DNA from: Prevotellaceae bacterium UBA1743
Lineage (GTDB): Bacteria; Bacteroidota; Bacteroidia; Bacteroidales; Bacteroidaceae
DNA: 64,000 nt
Direction of reading: 5' to 3'
NCBI GenBank assembly: GCA_002314945.1
Contig: DCHV01000097.1
Coordinates: forward strand, 10,320-74,319
Shown: positions 53,601 to 59,898 of the stretch, in pieces
How the letters are laid out: each line of letters begins with the position of its first letter
How positions within the stretch are numbered: the first letter of the stretch is position 1
Position numbers and translations under genes: made by a program
The notes under the pieces: generated by a model
Database searches by the model: none
What the model was told of the DNA's origin: nothing
Seen by the model: only the letters and a program-made list of their open reading frames with translations

Positions 53601-54178
53601 TTGTTCAAGGCAATTTTCACTGCGTCCGAGTGTGACAATCCATATAACTGAAATTCAGCACAATGCCAGAATTTCCGATAACTTGCGCCACTACCTGTAC
53701 AATTCGTAGCATTGAAGCGGAGGTACTTCACCGGATCGGATACACGGAAAGGATCTGCGGTGGTGGGAGTGCCTTTTCCTGCGAAAGGTAAAGCCACAGT
53801 TGCAATGTCTGTGTAAGTCTTTCCATCATTACTACCCTGTACCAGCATTTCGGTGGGGTGGTCGTTGTCTGCTACTTGACGACGTGTCATAGCAATGACG
53901 ATGTCGCCAGTGAATTCCTCATTCAGTTTCACCTGCAGATAGTGGTACTGGTCTTGGCACTTACCATGCCAGTCGGTGTGCCAGAAAGTAGAGGCATCGC
54001 CATCGATTACATACTCGATGTTCAAGCCTTCTGCTTCGTCACTGGCATTACTACTCAGCTGTGATGCATCCGTAATCATAGGAGTGCCTAATTCCTCCAC
54101 AGACTGAGCTTGTACGGTGATGCTTCCCATCATAAACAGGAGCATTGCCGACAAAAACAAAGTAATGTTCTTTCTCAT
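50609..54178 (-). CDS. large secreted protein with two discoidin (F5/8 C) domains
   Basis: 1189 residues with signal peptide (MRKNITLFLSAMLLFMMGSITVQA-QS). A first discoidin-like domain spans about 35-180 (IEYVIDGDASTFWHTDW, VQGSNDGKTYTDIATV, VKYLRFNATNCTG) and a second about 505-660 (ENLLDNNSETFWHSQWSGG, AYQAWVQRRAS, QYLRFFNDGTRG). Helical linkers of FIVAR type appear (IDALYAKIMATEVLY; EYEALQQAYETFKNALVD). The C-terminal third is beta-rich, and the end IYTLSGCRVSKAVKGVYIIDGKKYVK is the Prevotella tail. A leader of about 55 bases follows a TAATTTTG box at 54234-54241. Probable glycan- or cell-surface-binding protein; no catalytic domain found. Confidence 0.78.
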   Translation of the reverse strand: MRKNITLFLSAMLLFMMGSITVQAQSVEELGTPMITDASQLSSNASDEAEGLNIEYVIDGDASTFWHTDWHGKCQDQYHYLQVKLNEEFTGDIVIAMTRRQVADNDHPTEMLVQGSNDGKTYTDIATVALPFAGKGTPTTADPFRVSDPVKYLRFNATNCTGSGASYRKFWHCAEFQLYGLSHSDAVKIALNNVLLKYDGYLYGDSINVGKDFGQYDAADIVPTFLEKLKYADDIINEVVERPSDDVVEALTVEIDALYAKIMATEVLYKIPANGYYRIYTNLHYYVNQGTGQYELNENEEQVEIMEKIPVVKAMYSTLEGFGRWGTYKEDDCRFIWKLTQGEGSTVDMVNAGTDMRFSDFNSPAKMSVDGPFKVAIDFAGRENDRVVVYIRPDSLERGTSNYLHQLGHSRGAGVDNGLCLWNPTFTYGEEYDSDKGTSEWYLEPVSDEEAQRLIEAFEPYKNHDKLVLKYKELKGLCQSALAMAEDKSAAYTPDIDGGGLITENSQFTSTCSESSEGSTENLLDNNSETFWHSQWSGGSVPNHSHSIDISFPEPLAPGAYQAWVQRRASGTSNDNPVLFSVYGSNDESALANTGETGWTLIASNLNDPWTSGVIETWMDAFVLTTSYQYLRFFNDGTRGPNQDCYDRGYWHMGGFQLYRANKVGTSQIENMGQVAIDFQNALNRAINIADADISVSEYEALQQAYETFKNALVDPTPLRDALNTYKDAASILAIGEDPGFWSDESTATALSSAIDEATEYSKKGQFDKATLQGYVDKIVEANKNFLDAANKVQTDKWYKFRFPMQEIYDKYGKNSSGATGSDLGDGTGRYVTVGTYRSADEAQGITAGIDQTANGDVREGAAMWLVDNVEYDDLAMFRFVAVADSAYAIQNKATGLFINIQAVNNNNVTLSLTPTLFDVTALGGGTNLMHGRTLKGVERTCLHLQNWNQRFVSWESNTFGSNSNWLIETAGDVEDGYEPTFTKDIVEGKFYPMCYPVAITPQDGVKYTVEGTFSKNDKNYLAMNEQESESIEAGKPVVFIVGEPEGYVAPAEGETPEYTEVSFTVDASNIVADPQTVNGFVGVFEYNWVDEGIVVFCDNTVVTAEGEENTDCTRDVYANTGYVMWGAATADPDAEYGLVMEINGNPNAIKNVEQTPVQGKQGIYTLSGCRVSKAVKGVYIIDGKKYVK

Positions 54179-54376
54179 ACAGAAATCATTTTAAAGGTTA
54201 ATAATTATTGTTGTTTTTTACTATTTATAACACCAAAATTAGCAGAAAATGAAATTCGCGCCTATACAAGATTAGATATATTTTCACGAATTTAACATAA
54301 GTTAACTAATGAGGGCTGATTTTGCAGTTAGGGCACACCTGTTTCCTACGCGAAATAATGTAACTTTGTCTTCGAA

Positions 54377-54904
54377 ATGGAGAAATTCAGCAATCCGGTA
54401 ATATGGTTGAGGCGATTCAGACATCGCAAGGGCTATGGCGTACATTCCCCCTTTGCCTATCAGTTCCTGCGTGGGGTAGTGTATGAGACTAACCCTTATT
54501 ATATATACAATGTATTGGATTCGGAACTCCCGACATGGCACAGATTCCGCATCCGCCGCCATCTGCACCTACTGACACGATGTGTCAACTGGCATCAGCC
54601 ACGCCTCATAGTGGTACCGACAGCAGGCGTCTCTGTCATGAAATATCTGCGAGCTGGATGCCGTAAGGCGGAGTGTCTGCGAGATTGGCCAGAAGGGGAG
54701 GTGGATTTCTGTTTTTTGGAACATCCAGACGATGCTTTGCTCCAGCATATCGGCAAGCATACTTTGTTGGTGATGGATAACCTCAGGCAGCACAGGGAAT
54801 GGTTTGACAGACTTCCCAGCGTAGTAAGCATGGATTTGTGGGATATAGGCATTGCCTTTTTTGATCCGCATTACAACAAGCAGCATTACATCGTGAATTT
54901 CTGA
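54377..54904 (+). CDS. short protein related to HSPFA-motif methyltransferase-like family
   Basis: 175 residues, no signal peptide. It opens with RFRHRKGYGVHSPFAYQFLRGVV and closes with LWDIGIAFFDPHYNKQHYIVNF; I recall both ends from a Bacteroidales family annotated as class I methyltransferase-like. That family is longer, and here the middle is short and lacks a clear G-x-G-x-G SAM-binding loop (only VVPTAGVSVMKYL stands in that place), so activity is doubtful. A TAACTTTG box at 54361-54368 ends eight bases before the ATG. Confidence 0.6.
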   Translation: MEKFSNPVIWLRRFRHRKGYGVHSPFAYQFLRGVVYETNPYYIYNVLDSELPTWHRFRIRRHLHLLTRCVNWHQPRLIVVPTAGVSVMKYLRAGCRKAECLRDWPEGEVDFCFLEHPDDALLQHIGKHTLLVMDNLRQHREWFDRLPSVVSMDLWDIGIAFFDPHYNKQHYIVNF

Positions 54905-54975
54905 AATGCGAGTTTTAGCACAATGAAAAACAGCGCCAAACTCCGATAACCTCTCGTAGTGATACCGATATAAGT

Positions 54976-55054
54976 CCAATTCACCTCCAATTCAGGTCCA
55001 ATTCAAGTCCAATTAAAATGAGGAAAAATTGGAGATGAATTGGAGGTGGATTGG
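54976..55054. repeat. 18-bp inverted repeat with TCCAATT echoes
   Basis: The arm at 54976-54993 (CCAATTCACCTCCAATTC) is complementary to 55037-55054 with one mismatch. Between them CCAATT recurs three more times. Not associated with a gene end; it lies 70 bases after the 175-residue gene and may serve as a long terminator hairpin. Confidence 0.6.
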
Positions 55055-55146
55055 AATGGATATAATGTTATACCGATGTTTCTACGAAGGGTCTATGGAC
55101 TCACTCATGGGTCAGCAGAAAATTACGCAAAGTTCACCCATTTCTT

Positions 55147-55361
55147 TTTTGCGAAATCCTTCGCTTACTCGCACTCTGAGCTGACGCTCGAAGGTATTCA
55201 CGTTGACCTGCGGTCGATTTATGTCACGACTCGGCCAAATGAAAGTAAACTTTCTTTAGCTCTCGCTGCTCCAATAATTCGGAAATACTCAAATTTCTCT
55301 CGCTAAATCGTACTCTGAGCTGACGCTCGAAGGTACTCACGCTCGGATTACATCAAATAAA
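55147..55361. repeat. degenerate repeats of the Rpn promoter/leader
   Basis: At least three diverged pieces of one unit can be read: (T/C)CGCTTA(A/C)TCG, a TGAGCTGACGCTCGAAGG(T)A(C/T)T block (near 55178 and 55317), CACG(C)TCGGA, and CAAATtt. The same blocks recur at 58500-58710. No gene is seen in 54905-55415 apart from the promoter at 55362. Confidence 0.65.
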
Positions 55362-55393
55362 TTTGTGAAATCGCTCGCTTAATCGTAACTTTG
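55362..55393 (+). promoter_or_regulatory. promoter of Rpn copy 1
   Basis: TTTG 55362-55365, 20 bp, TAACTTTG 55386-55393; the ATG is 23 bases on. The same promoter is found in front of copy 2. Confidence 0.75.
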
Positions 55394-55415
55394 TCCCCGA
55401 AATAAGGGAAAGGCT

Positions 55416-56282
55416 ATGGGAATTTCGGCATCACAGGAACGCTATGTCAACTTCTATACCGACTTTGCGTTCAAAAAACTGTTCGGCACGGAGATGAACA
55501 AGGAACTGTTAGTCAGTTTCCTCAATTCTATGTTCGATGGGAAGGAGGTTATCCAAGACCTCAACTATCTCAATGTGGGGCATTTGGGACATGCTGCGGC
55601 AGAGCGCAAGGCAGTGTTCGATGTGTATTGCGAGAACGAGAAGGGGGAGAAGCACCTCATCGAGATGCAGAAGACGAATCAGGACTATTTCAAGGACCGA
55701 AGCATCTACTACAGCACATTTCCAATCCAGGAGCAGGCTCCGCAGGGACGTTGGAATTTCCAACAGACAAAGGTCTATACCATCGGCATCCTCAACTTTA
55801 CCTTCGACGACACGGACAATGAGGTGCTCCATCACGAGGTGAAACTGGTAGATTTACACTCTCAGGATGTCTTCTACGACAAACTGACCTATATCTATCT
55901 GGAGATGCCCAAGTTCCATAAGACGGAAGCGGAATTGGTCACTATCTTCGACAAGTGGCTCTATGCTATCAAGAACCTTGCCACACTGATGGAACGCCCT
56001 GCCGTCCTGCAGGAAGCTGTCTTCCGCCGCCTCTTCGAGCAGGCCGAGATAGCTATGTTCGACCCCACCGAGTTGCGTAGCTACCGCGAGAGTCAGAAAG
56101 ATTACTGGGACTTGTGTGCCGTAACCGAAACTGCAGAACGGAAAGGGCGTGTGGAAGGTCTCATTGAAGGTGAATCCATCGGATTGGAGAAAGGCCGTGC
56201 ACAGGGCCGTGAAGATGGTCGTCCTCAAGAACGTATCGCTGTGGCGAGGTCGCTTATTGCTATGGGCCTTCCTTTTGAGTAG
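55416..56282 (+). CDS. Rpn-family recombination-promoting nuclease/putative transposase, C-terminally shortened
   Basis: 288 residues of the PDDEXK_2 (Rpn/RpnA-like) family, whose Escherichia coli members promote recombination. YTDFAFKKLFGTEMNKELLVSFLNSM opens the domain; RKAVFDVYCENEKGEKHLIEMQK supplies the D ... E-M-Q-K catalytic-type pattern, and YYSTFPIQEQ and KVYTIGILNF follow. A Glu/Gly-Arg-rich tail (EGLIEGESIGLEKGRAQGREDGR) leads to MGLPFE and a TAG at 56280-56282. The same frame continues 15 codons (VASATGLTVEELSVL) to another TAG at 56328-56330, which looks like the family's normal end; a CAG to TAG change explains it. The enzyme core is intact. Confidence 0.88.
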   Translation: MGISASQERYVNFYTDFAFKKLFGTEMNKELLVSFLNSMFDGKEVIQDLNYLNVGHLGHAAAERKAVFDVYCENEKGEKHLIEMQKTNQDYFKDRSIYYSTFPIQEQAPQGRWNFQQTKVYTIGILNFTFDDTDNEVLHHEVKLVDLHSQDVFYDKLTYIYLEMPKFHKTEAELVTIFDKWLYAIKNLATLMERPAVLQEAVFRRLFEQAEIAMFDPTELRSYRESQKDYWDLCAVTETAERKGRVEGLIEGESIGLEKGRAQGREDGRPQERIAVARSLIAMGLPFE

Positions 56283-56429
56283 GTAGCATCTGCCACGGGC
56301 CTTACGGTAGAGGAACTGTCCGTACTGTAGATGGAAGACGGGCAGAGCAGAATTGTATATTTTCACCTCTTTTCTTTCCCAATTGAAAATAATGCGTTAC
56401 CTTTGTGCCCCAAATCTGCATAAACCCTG

Positions 56430-56597
56430 ATGGAAAATCGTAAATTCATACCACATTGCGATGCTTGTGCAAATGGCTCTGTAGAGCCATTTGCAGCCTC
56501 TCTACGCGACGCTATTTGTGAATTTGTGGGGGGTAAATTCTTTCCTTCTCATCCTGCTAAAACGAAATTGTACATCTGCCGTAGGTGCTCTTTGTGA
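56430..56597 (+). CDS. small CxxC...CxxC putative zinc-binding protein
   Basis: 55 residues, ATG 56430 to TGA 56595-56597. The N-terminal FIPHCDACANG and C-terminal LYICRRCSL give two CxxC pairs about 37 residues apart, with a predicted helix (FAASLRDAICEFVGG) between; a treble-clef or zinc-ribbon-like knuckle is plausible. TACCTTTG (56398-56405) with a near-match TTTC 19-20 bases earlier precedes it, and a terminator follows. No family recognised. It lies between Rpn copy 1 and a fimbrillin-like pair. Confidence 0.6.
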   Translation: MENRKFIPHCDACANGSVEPFAASLRDAICEFVGGKFFPSHPAKTKLYICRRCSL

Positions 56598-56617
56598 GTG
56601 TATGCGGCAGATTTTTT
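56576..56617 (+). terminator. terminator overlapping the end of the small CxxC gene
   Basis: CTGCCG (56576-56581) and CGGCAG (56605-56610) form a 6-bp GC-rich stem with a following T-run (56612-56617). The upstream arm lies within the last codons of the 55-residue gene. Confidence 0.55.
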
Positions 56618-56652
56618 GTGTCTGTGTATAATTCTTATAACATCAATTCTAT

Positions 56653-56805
56653 ATGATAAAAAAACAAGTATATGTGCATCCCTGCCTTAAAGTGCGTGAG
56701 GTGCAAGCGAGAAAAATGTTAGCTGCCAGTTTTGTAGCACCTCAGAATACTGGTACTGAGCAGTATGAAGAAGTAGGAACCGAGACAACCAACAGCTGGT
56801 TCTAA
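56653..56805 (+). CDS. small protein upstream of a fimbrillin-like gene
   Basis: 50 residues, ATG 56653 to TAA 56803-56805, starting MIKKQVYVHPCLKVREV and ending TETTNSWF. Short ORFs of this form (KK-x-Y-x-x-P-x-x-K-V-x-E-V then a polar tail) are common in Bacteroidales next to fimbrillin-type or adhesin genes. Function unknown. It is 16 bases ahead of the lipoprotein gene, so probably cotranscribed. Confidence 0.55.
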   Translation: MIKKQVYVHPCLKVREVQARKMLAASFVAPQNTGTEQYEEVGTETTNSWF

Positions 56806-56821
56806 ACCCTAAAACTAAGAA

Positions 56822-58069
56822 ATGACGATGAAGAGATTTTTCTACATGGCTGTGGCAGCAATGGCTGCACTCAGCAGTTGCACGAGCGAGAATGCAGGCG
56901 AGGAAATGAAGGCGGATGGCAAGGCCGATGTGTTTATCGCCACTACAGGTGAGACGCGCACTATATTGGATGCTACAAACACAACAGATAAAGGCAAGGT
57001 CTATTGGGTGAAAGATGAAATGATTTCCGTGAATGGTTGTGAGTACAAAGCGAAGGAAGGTGGTGCTACAACTGCTGAATTTGAGAAAGTGAGCAATGCC
57101 GCACAAGGAGGGACTTTCAAGGCGTACTATCCTGCTACACTCTACAATGCGGGTAATCCTACCCTTCCTGATACCTATGTCTATGAGGAAGGAAAGTTCA
57201 ACATGCCCATGTATGCTGAAAGCAGCGACAGAACTCTTTCTTTCAAGAATATCTGTGGAGTGTTGGCCATAACTGTTCCCGCAAGTACAATGGTCAAGAA
57301 GATTGTTGTTTCTTCTCCCGATAAGGCTTTGAGCGGCTCTTTCATGGTGAAAGAGAAAACATCGGGACAGCAAGACTACTATGCAGAATTGACAAGTGCA
57401 GCTCAAACGGCGAAAGGTACAATTACCCTGTCTTGTACAGAAGCCATCAACACCACAGTAGCTACCACTTTCTATCTTGCCATCCCTGCCCAAACGTATG
57501 GAGGACTGAAGATAAAGGTATATTCCGATGAAAGCACAGAACCGACCAGATGTATGGCAACCACACAAAAATCCATCACGATAGAGCGGAATAAAATCTA
57601 TCCAATAGAATATGCCCCTAATGCTGTCCAGATGTGGTCTGGCGGTCCATTCTTTGCTACAAAGGATTGTGGTGGCCTCACAGATTCGTGGGGTGAAGGA
57701 GGTTCAGGTTATTATGGCTGTTATAACGGTACAGATTTAGAGGATGGCCAAATTCCTGCTCAATACGACAATGCCACAGTTGCATGGGGCAACCAGTGGC
57801 GTATGCCAACCCAAAATGAATATGAAACCTTGCTGACTGTATCTCATGTAATGTCGAATAGAACAACAACATTCACGGCCAGTAATGGTAACTCTGTTGT
57901 CTTTTACTGGAGCGTTGGTAATTATGGTGATTATTGGACATCTTCGAAATCTACAAAAACAGCAGTTTATATATCGTTTAATTATCAGAATAACATAATT
58001 GAATTTAAGGATAATATTGGTCGATGGAACGAATCTCCTGTTTGGCTTGTAAGAGCCGTACTCAGATAA
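56822..58069 (+). CDS. fimbrillin-like lipoprotein
   Basis: 415 residues with lipobox LSSC (Cys20; an alternative ATG at 56828 gives the same site). The N-terminal half follows the Mfa/FimA-like layout: DVFIATTGETRTILD (the TRT segment), GKVYWVKDEMISVNG, FKAYYPATLYN, FKNICGVLAITVP, VKKIVVSSPDKALSGSF, TFYLAIPAQTYGGLKIKVY and RNKIYPIEY. The C-terminal 130 residues (WGNQWRMPTQNEYETLL, DYWTSSKSTKTAVYISF, WLVRAVLR) match the FISUMP/DUF1566-type module seen on many Bacteroidales surface proteins. Probably an anchored or minor pilus component. A good terminator follows. Confidence 0.8.
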   Translation: MTMKRFFYMAVAAMAALSSCTSENAGEEMKADGKADVFIATTGETRTILDATNTTDKGKVYWVKDEMISVNGCEYKAKEGGATTAEFEKVSNAAQGGTFKAYYPATLYNAGNPTLPDTYVYEEGKFNMPMYAESSDRTLSFKNICGVLAITVPASTMVKKIVVSSPDKALSGSFMVKEKTSGQQDYYAELTSAAQTAKGTITLSCTEAINTTVATTFYLAIPAQTYGGLKIKVYSDESTEPTRCMATTQKSITIERNKIYPIEYAPNAVQMWSGGPFFATKDCGGLTDSWGEGGSGYYGCYNGTDLEDGQIPAQYDNATVAWGNQWRMPTQNEYETLLTVSHVMSNRTTTFTASNGNSVVFYWSVGNYGDYWTSSKSTKTAVYISFNYQNNIIEFKDNIGRWNESPVWLVRAVLR

Positions 58070-58108
58070 CTCCTTCTTCCTATAATCGTGACAACAGGAT
58101 ATACTGAC

Positions 58109-58148
58109 AAAGCCCTCTCATCCATTATTCTGGACGAGGGGGCTTTTT
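58109..58148 (+). terminator. rho-independent terminator after the fimbrillin-like gene
   Basis: AAAGCCCTCTC (58109-58119) pairs with GAGGGGGCTTT (58136-58146, one G-T pair), followed by T residues. Confidence 0.8.
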
Positions 58149-58237
58149 CATCCGTGTATGACTAATTGTAAGGATAGAGGTAGGGGTGTGAAGGTCTCGA
58201 AGAAGGATGTGCGCAAGGTGAGTCCATCTGATACAGA

Positions 58238-58290
58238 ACAAATGCCAGACAAATACCAGACAAATACCAGACAAATACCGAGCAAATACC
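58238..58290. repeat. 11-bp tandem repeat ACAAATACCAG
   Basis: Five consecutive units: the first has G for A, two are exact, the fourth is one base longer, and the last is partial. They lie in the non-coding stretch between the fimbrillin-like terminator and the second Rpn leader; about 58300-58490 shows only short ACGTAGGA and TTCGTAAT echoes and no gene. Confidence 0.7.
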
Positions 58291-58492
58291 GTAGATCGAT
58301 AGTGGAAATACGTACACACTACGTACGATGCACGTAGGATGGACGTAGGAAGATGGAAAACGGAGGCAGATGTATGTCAAGATATTTACCTCTACACATT
58401 CCTTCGTTATCTCTTCGTAATCCGTTCGTAATCGCTTCTAATTGAGAATTTGAGCATTTGTCTGTATTTTTCTTCAAGGTATCATGACAAGT

Positions 58493-58713
58493 ACAGAAAT
58501 CCCTCGCTTAATCGTAACTCTGAGCTGTCGCACGAAGTTACTCACGCTCGGAAATACTCAAATAAATTTGACTGCGTCGAATTTCATCGCGACTCACCCA
58601 ATCAAAAATGAATTTTTGTTGGGCTTCGCTGCTCAGAAATTTGGTATTTCCCTCGCTTAATCGTACTTTGGGCTTCGCCCGAAGTTACTCACGCTCGGAT
58701 TTCATCAAATAAA
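58493..58713. repeat. second set of degenerate Rpn promoter/leader repeats
   Basis: Blocks seen before copy 1 recur: CCTCGCTTAATCGTAACTCTG near 58502, ACTCACGCTCGGAAATACTCAAATAAATTTG near 58540-58570, CCCTCGCTTAATCGTACTTTG near 58652, and a further ACTCACGCTCGGATTTCATCAAATAAA near 58686-58712. Each unit joins a -33-like TTTG, the constant CTCGCTTAATCG spacer and a -7-like TAnnTTTG, so the array is a row of decayed promoter copies. Confidence 0.65.
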
Positions 58714-58745
58714 TTTGTGAAATCCCTCGCTTAATCGTAACTTTG
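58714..58745 (+). promoter_or_regulatory. promoter of Rpn copy 2
   Basis: TTTG 58714-58717, 20 bp, TAACTTTG 58738-58745. From here to the ATG at 58768 the DNA is the same as before copy 1. Confidence 0.75.
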
Positions 58746-58767
58746 TCCCCGAAATAAGGGAAAGGCT

Positions 58768-58992
58768 ATGGGAATTTCGGCATCACAGGAACGCTACGTC
58801 AACGTCTATACCGACTTCGCGTTCAAGAAACTCTTTGGTACGGAGATGAATAAGGAACTGCTGATCAGTTTCCTCAATTCCATGTTCGACCCCTCCGAGT
58901 TGCGTAGCTGCCGAGAGAACAAGAAATGTTTTTTGGCCTTGTGTGCCGACAGGGAAGCTGCAGGGAGGTATAGGGATGTTTTTTTACATTAG
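58768..58992 (+). pseudogene. Rpn-family gene with a 525-bp internal deletion
   Basis: 74 codons. The first 38 residues match copy 1 with three conservative changes (VNVYTDF, ELLISFLNSM). At FLNSMFD the reading jumps straight to the segment PSELRSCRENKK, which corresponds to FDPTELRSYRESQK in copy 1, about 175 residues further on. Both junction sites in copy 1 carry the 8-mer ATGTTCGA (55530-55537 and 56055-56062), 525 bases apart, exactly 175 codons. The tail then drifts and stops at TAG/TTAG. The catalytic core is lost. Confidence 0.85.
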
Positions 58993-59032
58993 GTATATCT
59001 TAGTTCTGTGATTCGGTATAATAGCAAATCAA

Positions 59033-59875
59033 ATGGAGGAGTATCAGCAATATTTATTTGACGAGAATGGGGAACCTACTTTTCCCCTCGACTCCGATGC
59101 TCAGACGCAGAGCGATATTAAAGCATCTGTACGTGAGAAGATAATATCCAAAAGTCCCATTATCCCAGGGAAGGTTGTAACCCCCAGCTTATTTGATGAA
59201 TCGGTACGGCAAAGGGAGAAAAAACGGCAACTCTCAGTTTCTTTTCCTGATGGAAAAACGATATGCAAAGCTAATGCCACGGCTACATTTATCGAGGTGC
59301 TAAAGGAGATAGGCCCCGAAAATGTGGCTGGTATCGGCCTCGAAGTCTCCCGATTTCCATTAGTGATGAAGGAAATACCGGAAAGACTAAAAGGTGCGTG
59401 TAAATCATTGAGCGATGGTTGGTATGTCAATTTGTTGGGCAGCGATGCAGGTATCAAATATCGTCAGCTCAGTGTGATAAGCGACAAGTTAAAACTTGGT
59501 TTGAAGGTGTCATTGGGAGTCGGCTTGTGCGTGAATGAGGATACTTCCGAAGAGAAAATAGCGTCAGGTCTGAGAAAGCCAAAAGACAATATAATAGTGA
59601 AGTTCTCGGATGGTGACACGTTGGCTTGTGACAGTCCCTTTCAGACTTTCGTAGAGATAATTCGCAGAATAGGGGTGGATAAACTACAGCGAAAAGGTCT
59701 GGAACTGGGTGGGAAACAATTGATATCAGCATCCAAACTTTACAATGGCCAGGTGGAAATGGGTAAGAACCAGTGGCTGACAGTACCTTCTCTTACCAAG
59801 AATAAAATAGTATGGATAAAACTGATAGGTTCTCACATGCATTATCCAATGGAGGTGAGTGTTATCGGCAAATAA
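59033..59875 (+). CDS. protein of unknown function with two tandem repeats of one domain
   Basis: 280 residues, no signal peptide. After a 65-residue polar N-terminus, two copies of an approximately 95-residue unit follow: [46 protein letters not shown] ... and [46 protein letters not shown]. Each begins with a (V)xFxDG strand and an F-x-E/V helix, and ends with a W(Y/L)-x-V strand ([19 protein letters not shown]) and a K-L/K-I segment. I recall this unit at the end of restriction and other nuclease-related proteins, but cannot assign it. It lies 23 bases before hisS. Confidence 0.6.
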   Translation: MEEYQQYLFDENGEPTFPLDSDAQTQSDIKASVREKIISKSPIIPGKVVTPSLFDESVRQREKKRQLSVSFPDGKTICKANATATFIEVLKEIGPENVAGIGLEVSRFPLVMKEIPERLKGACKSLSDGWYVNLLGSDAGIKYRQLSVISDKLKLGLKVSLGVGLCVNEDTSEEKIASGLRKPKDNIIVKFSDGDTLACDSPFQTFVEIIRRIGVDKLQRKGLELGGKQLISASKLYNGQVEMGKNQWLTVPSLTKNKIVWIKLIGSHMHYPMEVSVIGK

Positions 59876-59898
59876 TAACAAAAAGAAAAAGAAATAGT

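Noticed and set aside
56687..57568. A 293-codon Cys/His-rich minus-strand frame over the fimbrillin-like gene
   Set aside because: Cys/His content comes from reading the complement of Thr/Ala-rich codons; no promoter or start signal.
58238..58290. Coding tandem repeat
   Set aside because: Frames over the 11-bp repeat shift with each unit, and none extends into a plausible protein.
55416..58992. Composite transposon bounded by the two Rpn copies
   Set aside because: The copies are in the same orientation and have no terminal inverted repeats or target-site duplication that I can see; duplication of a promoter-leader plus gene is a simpler reading.
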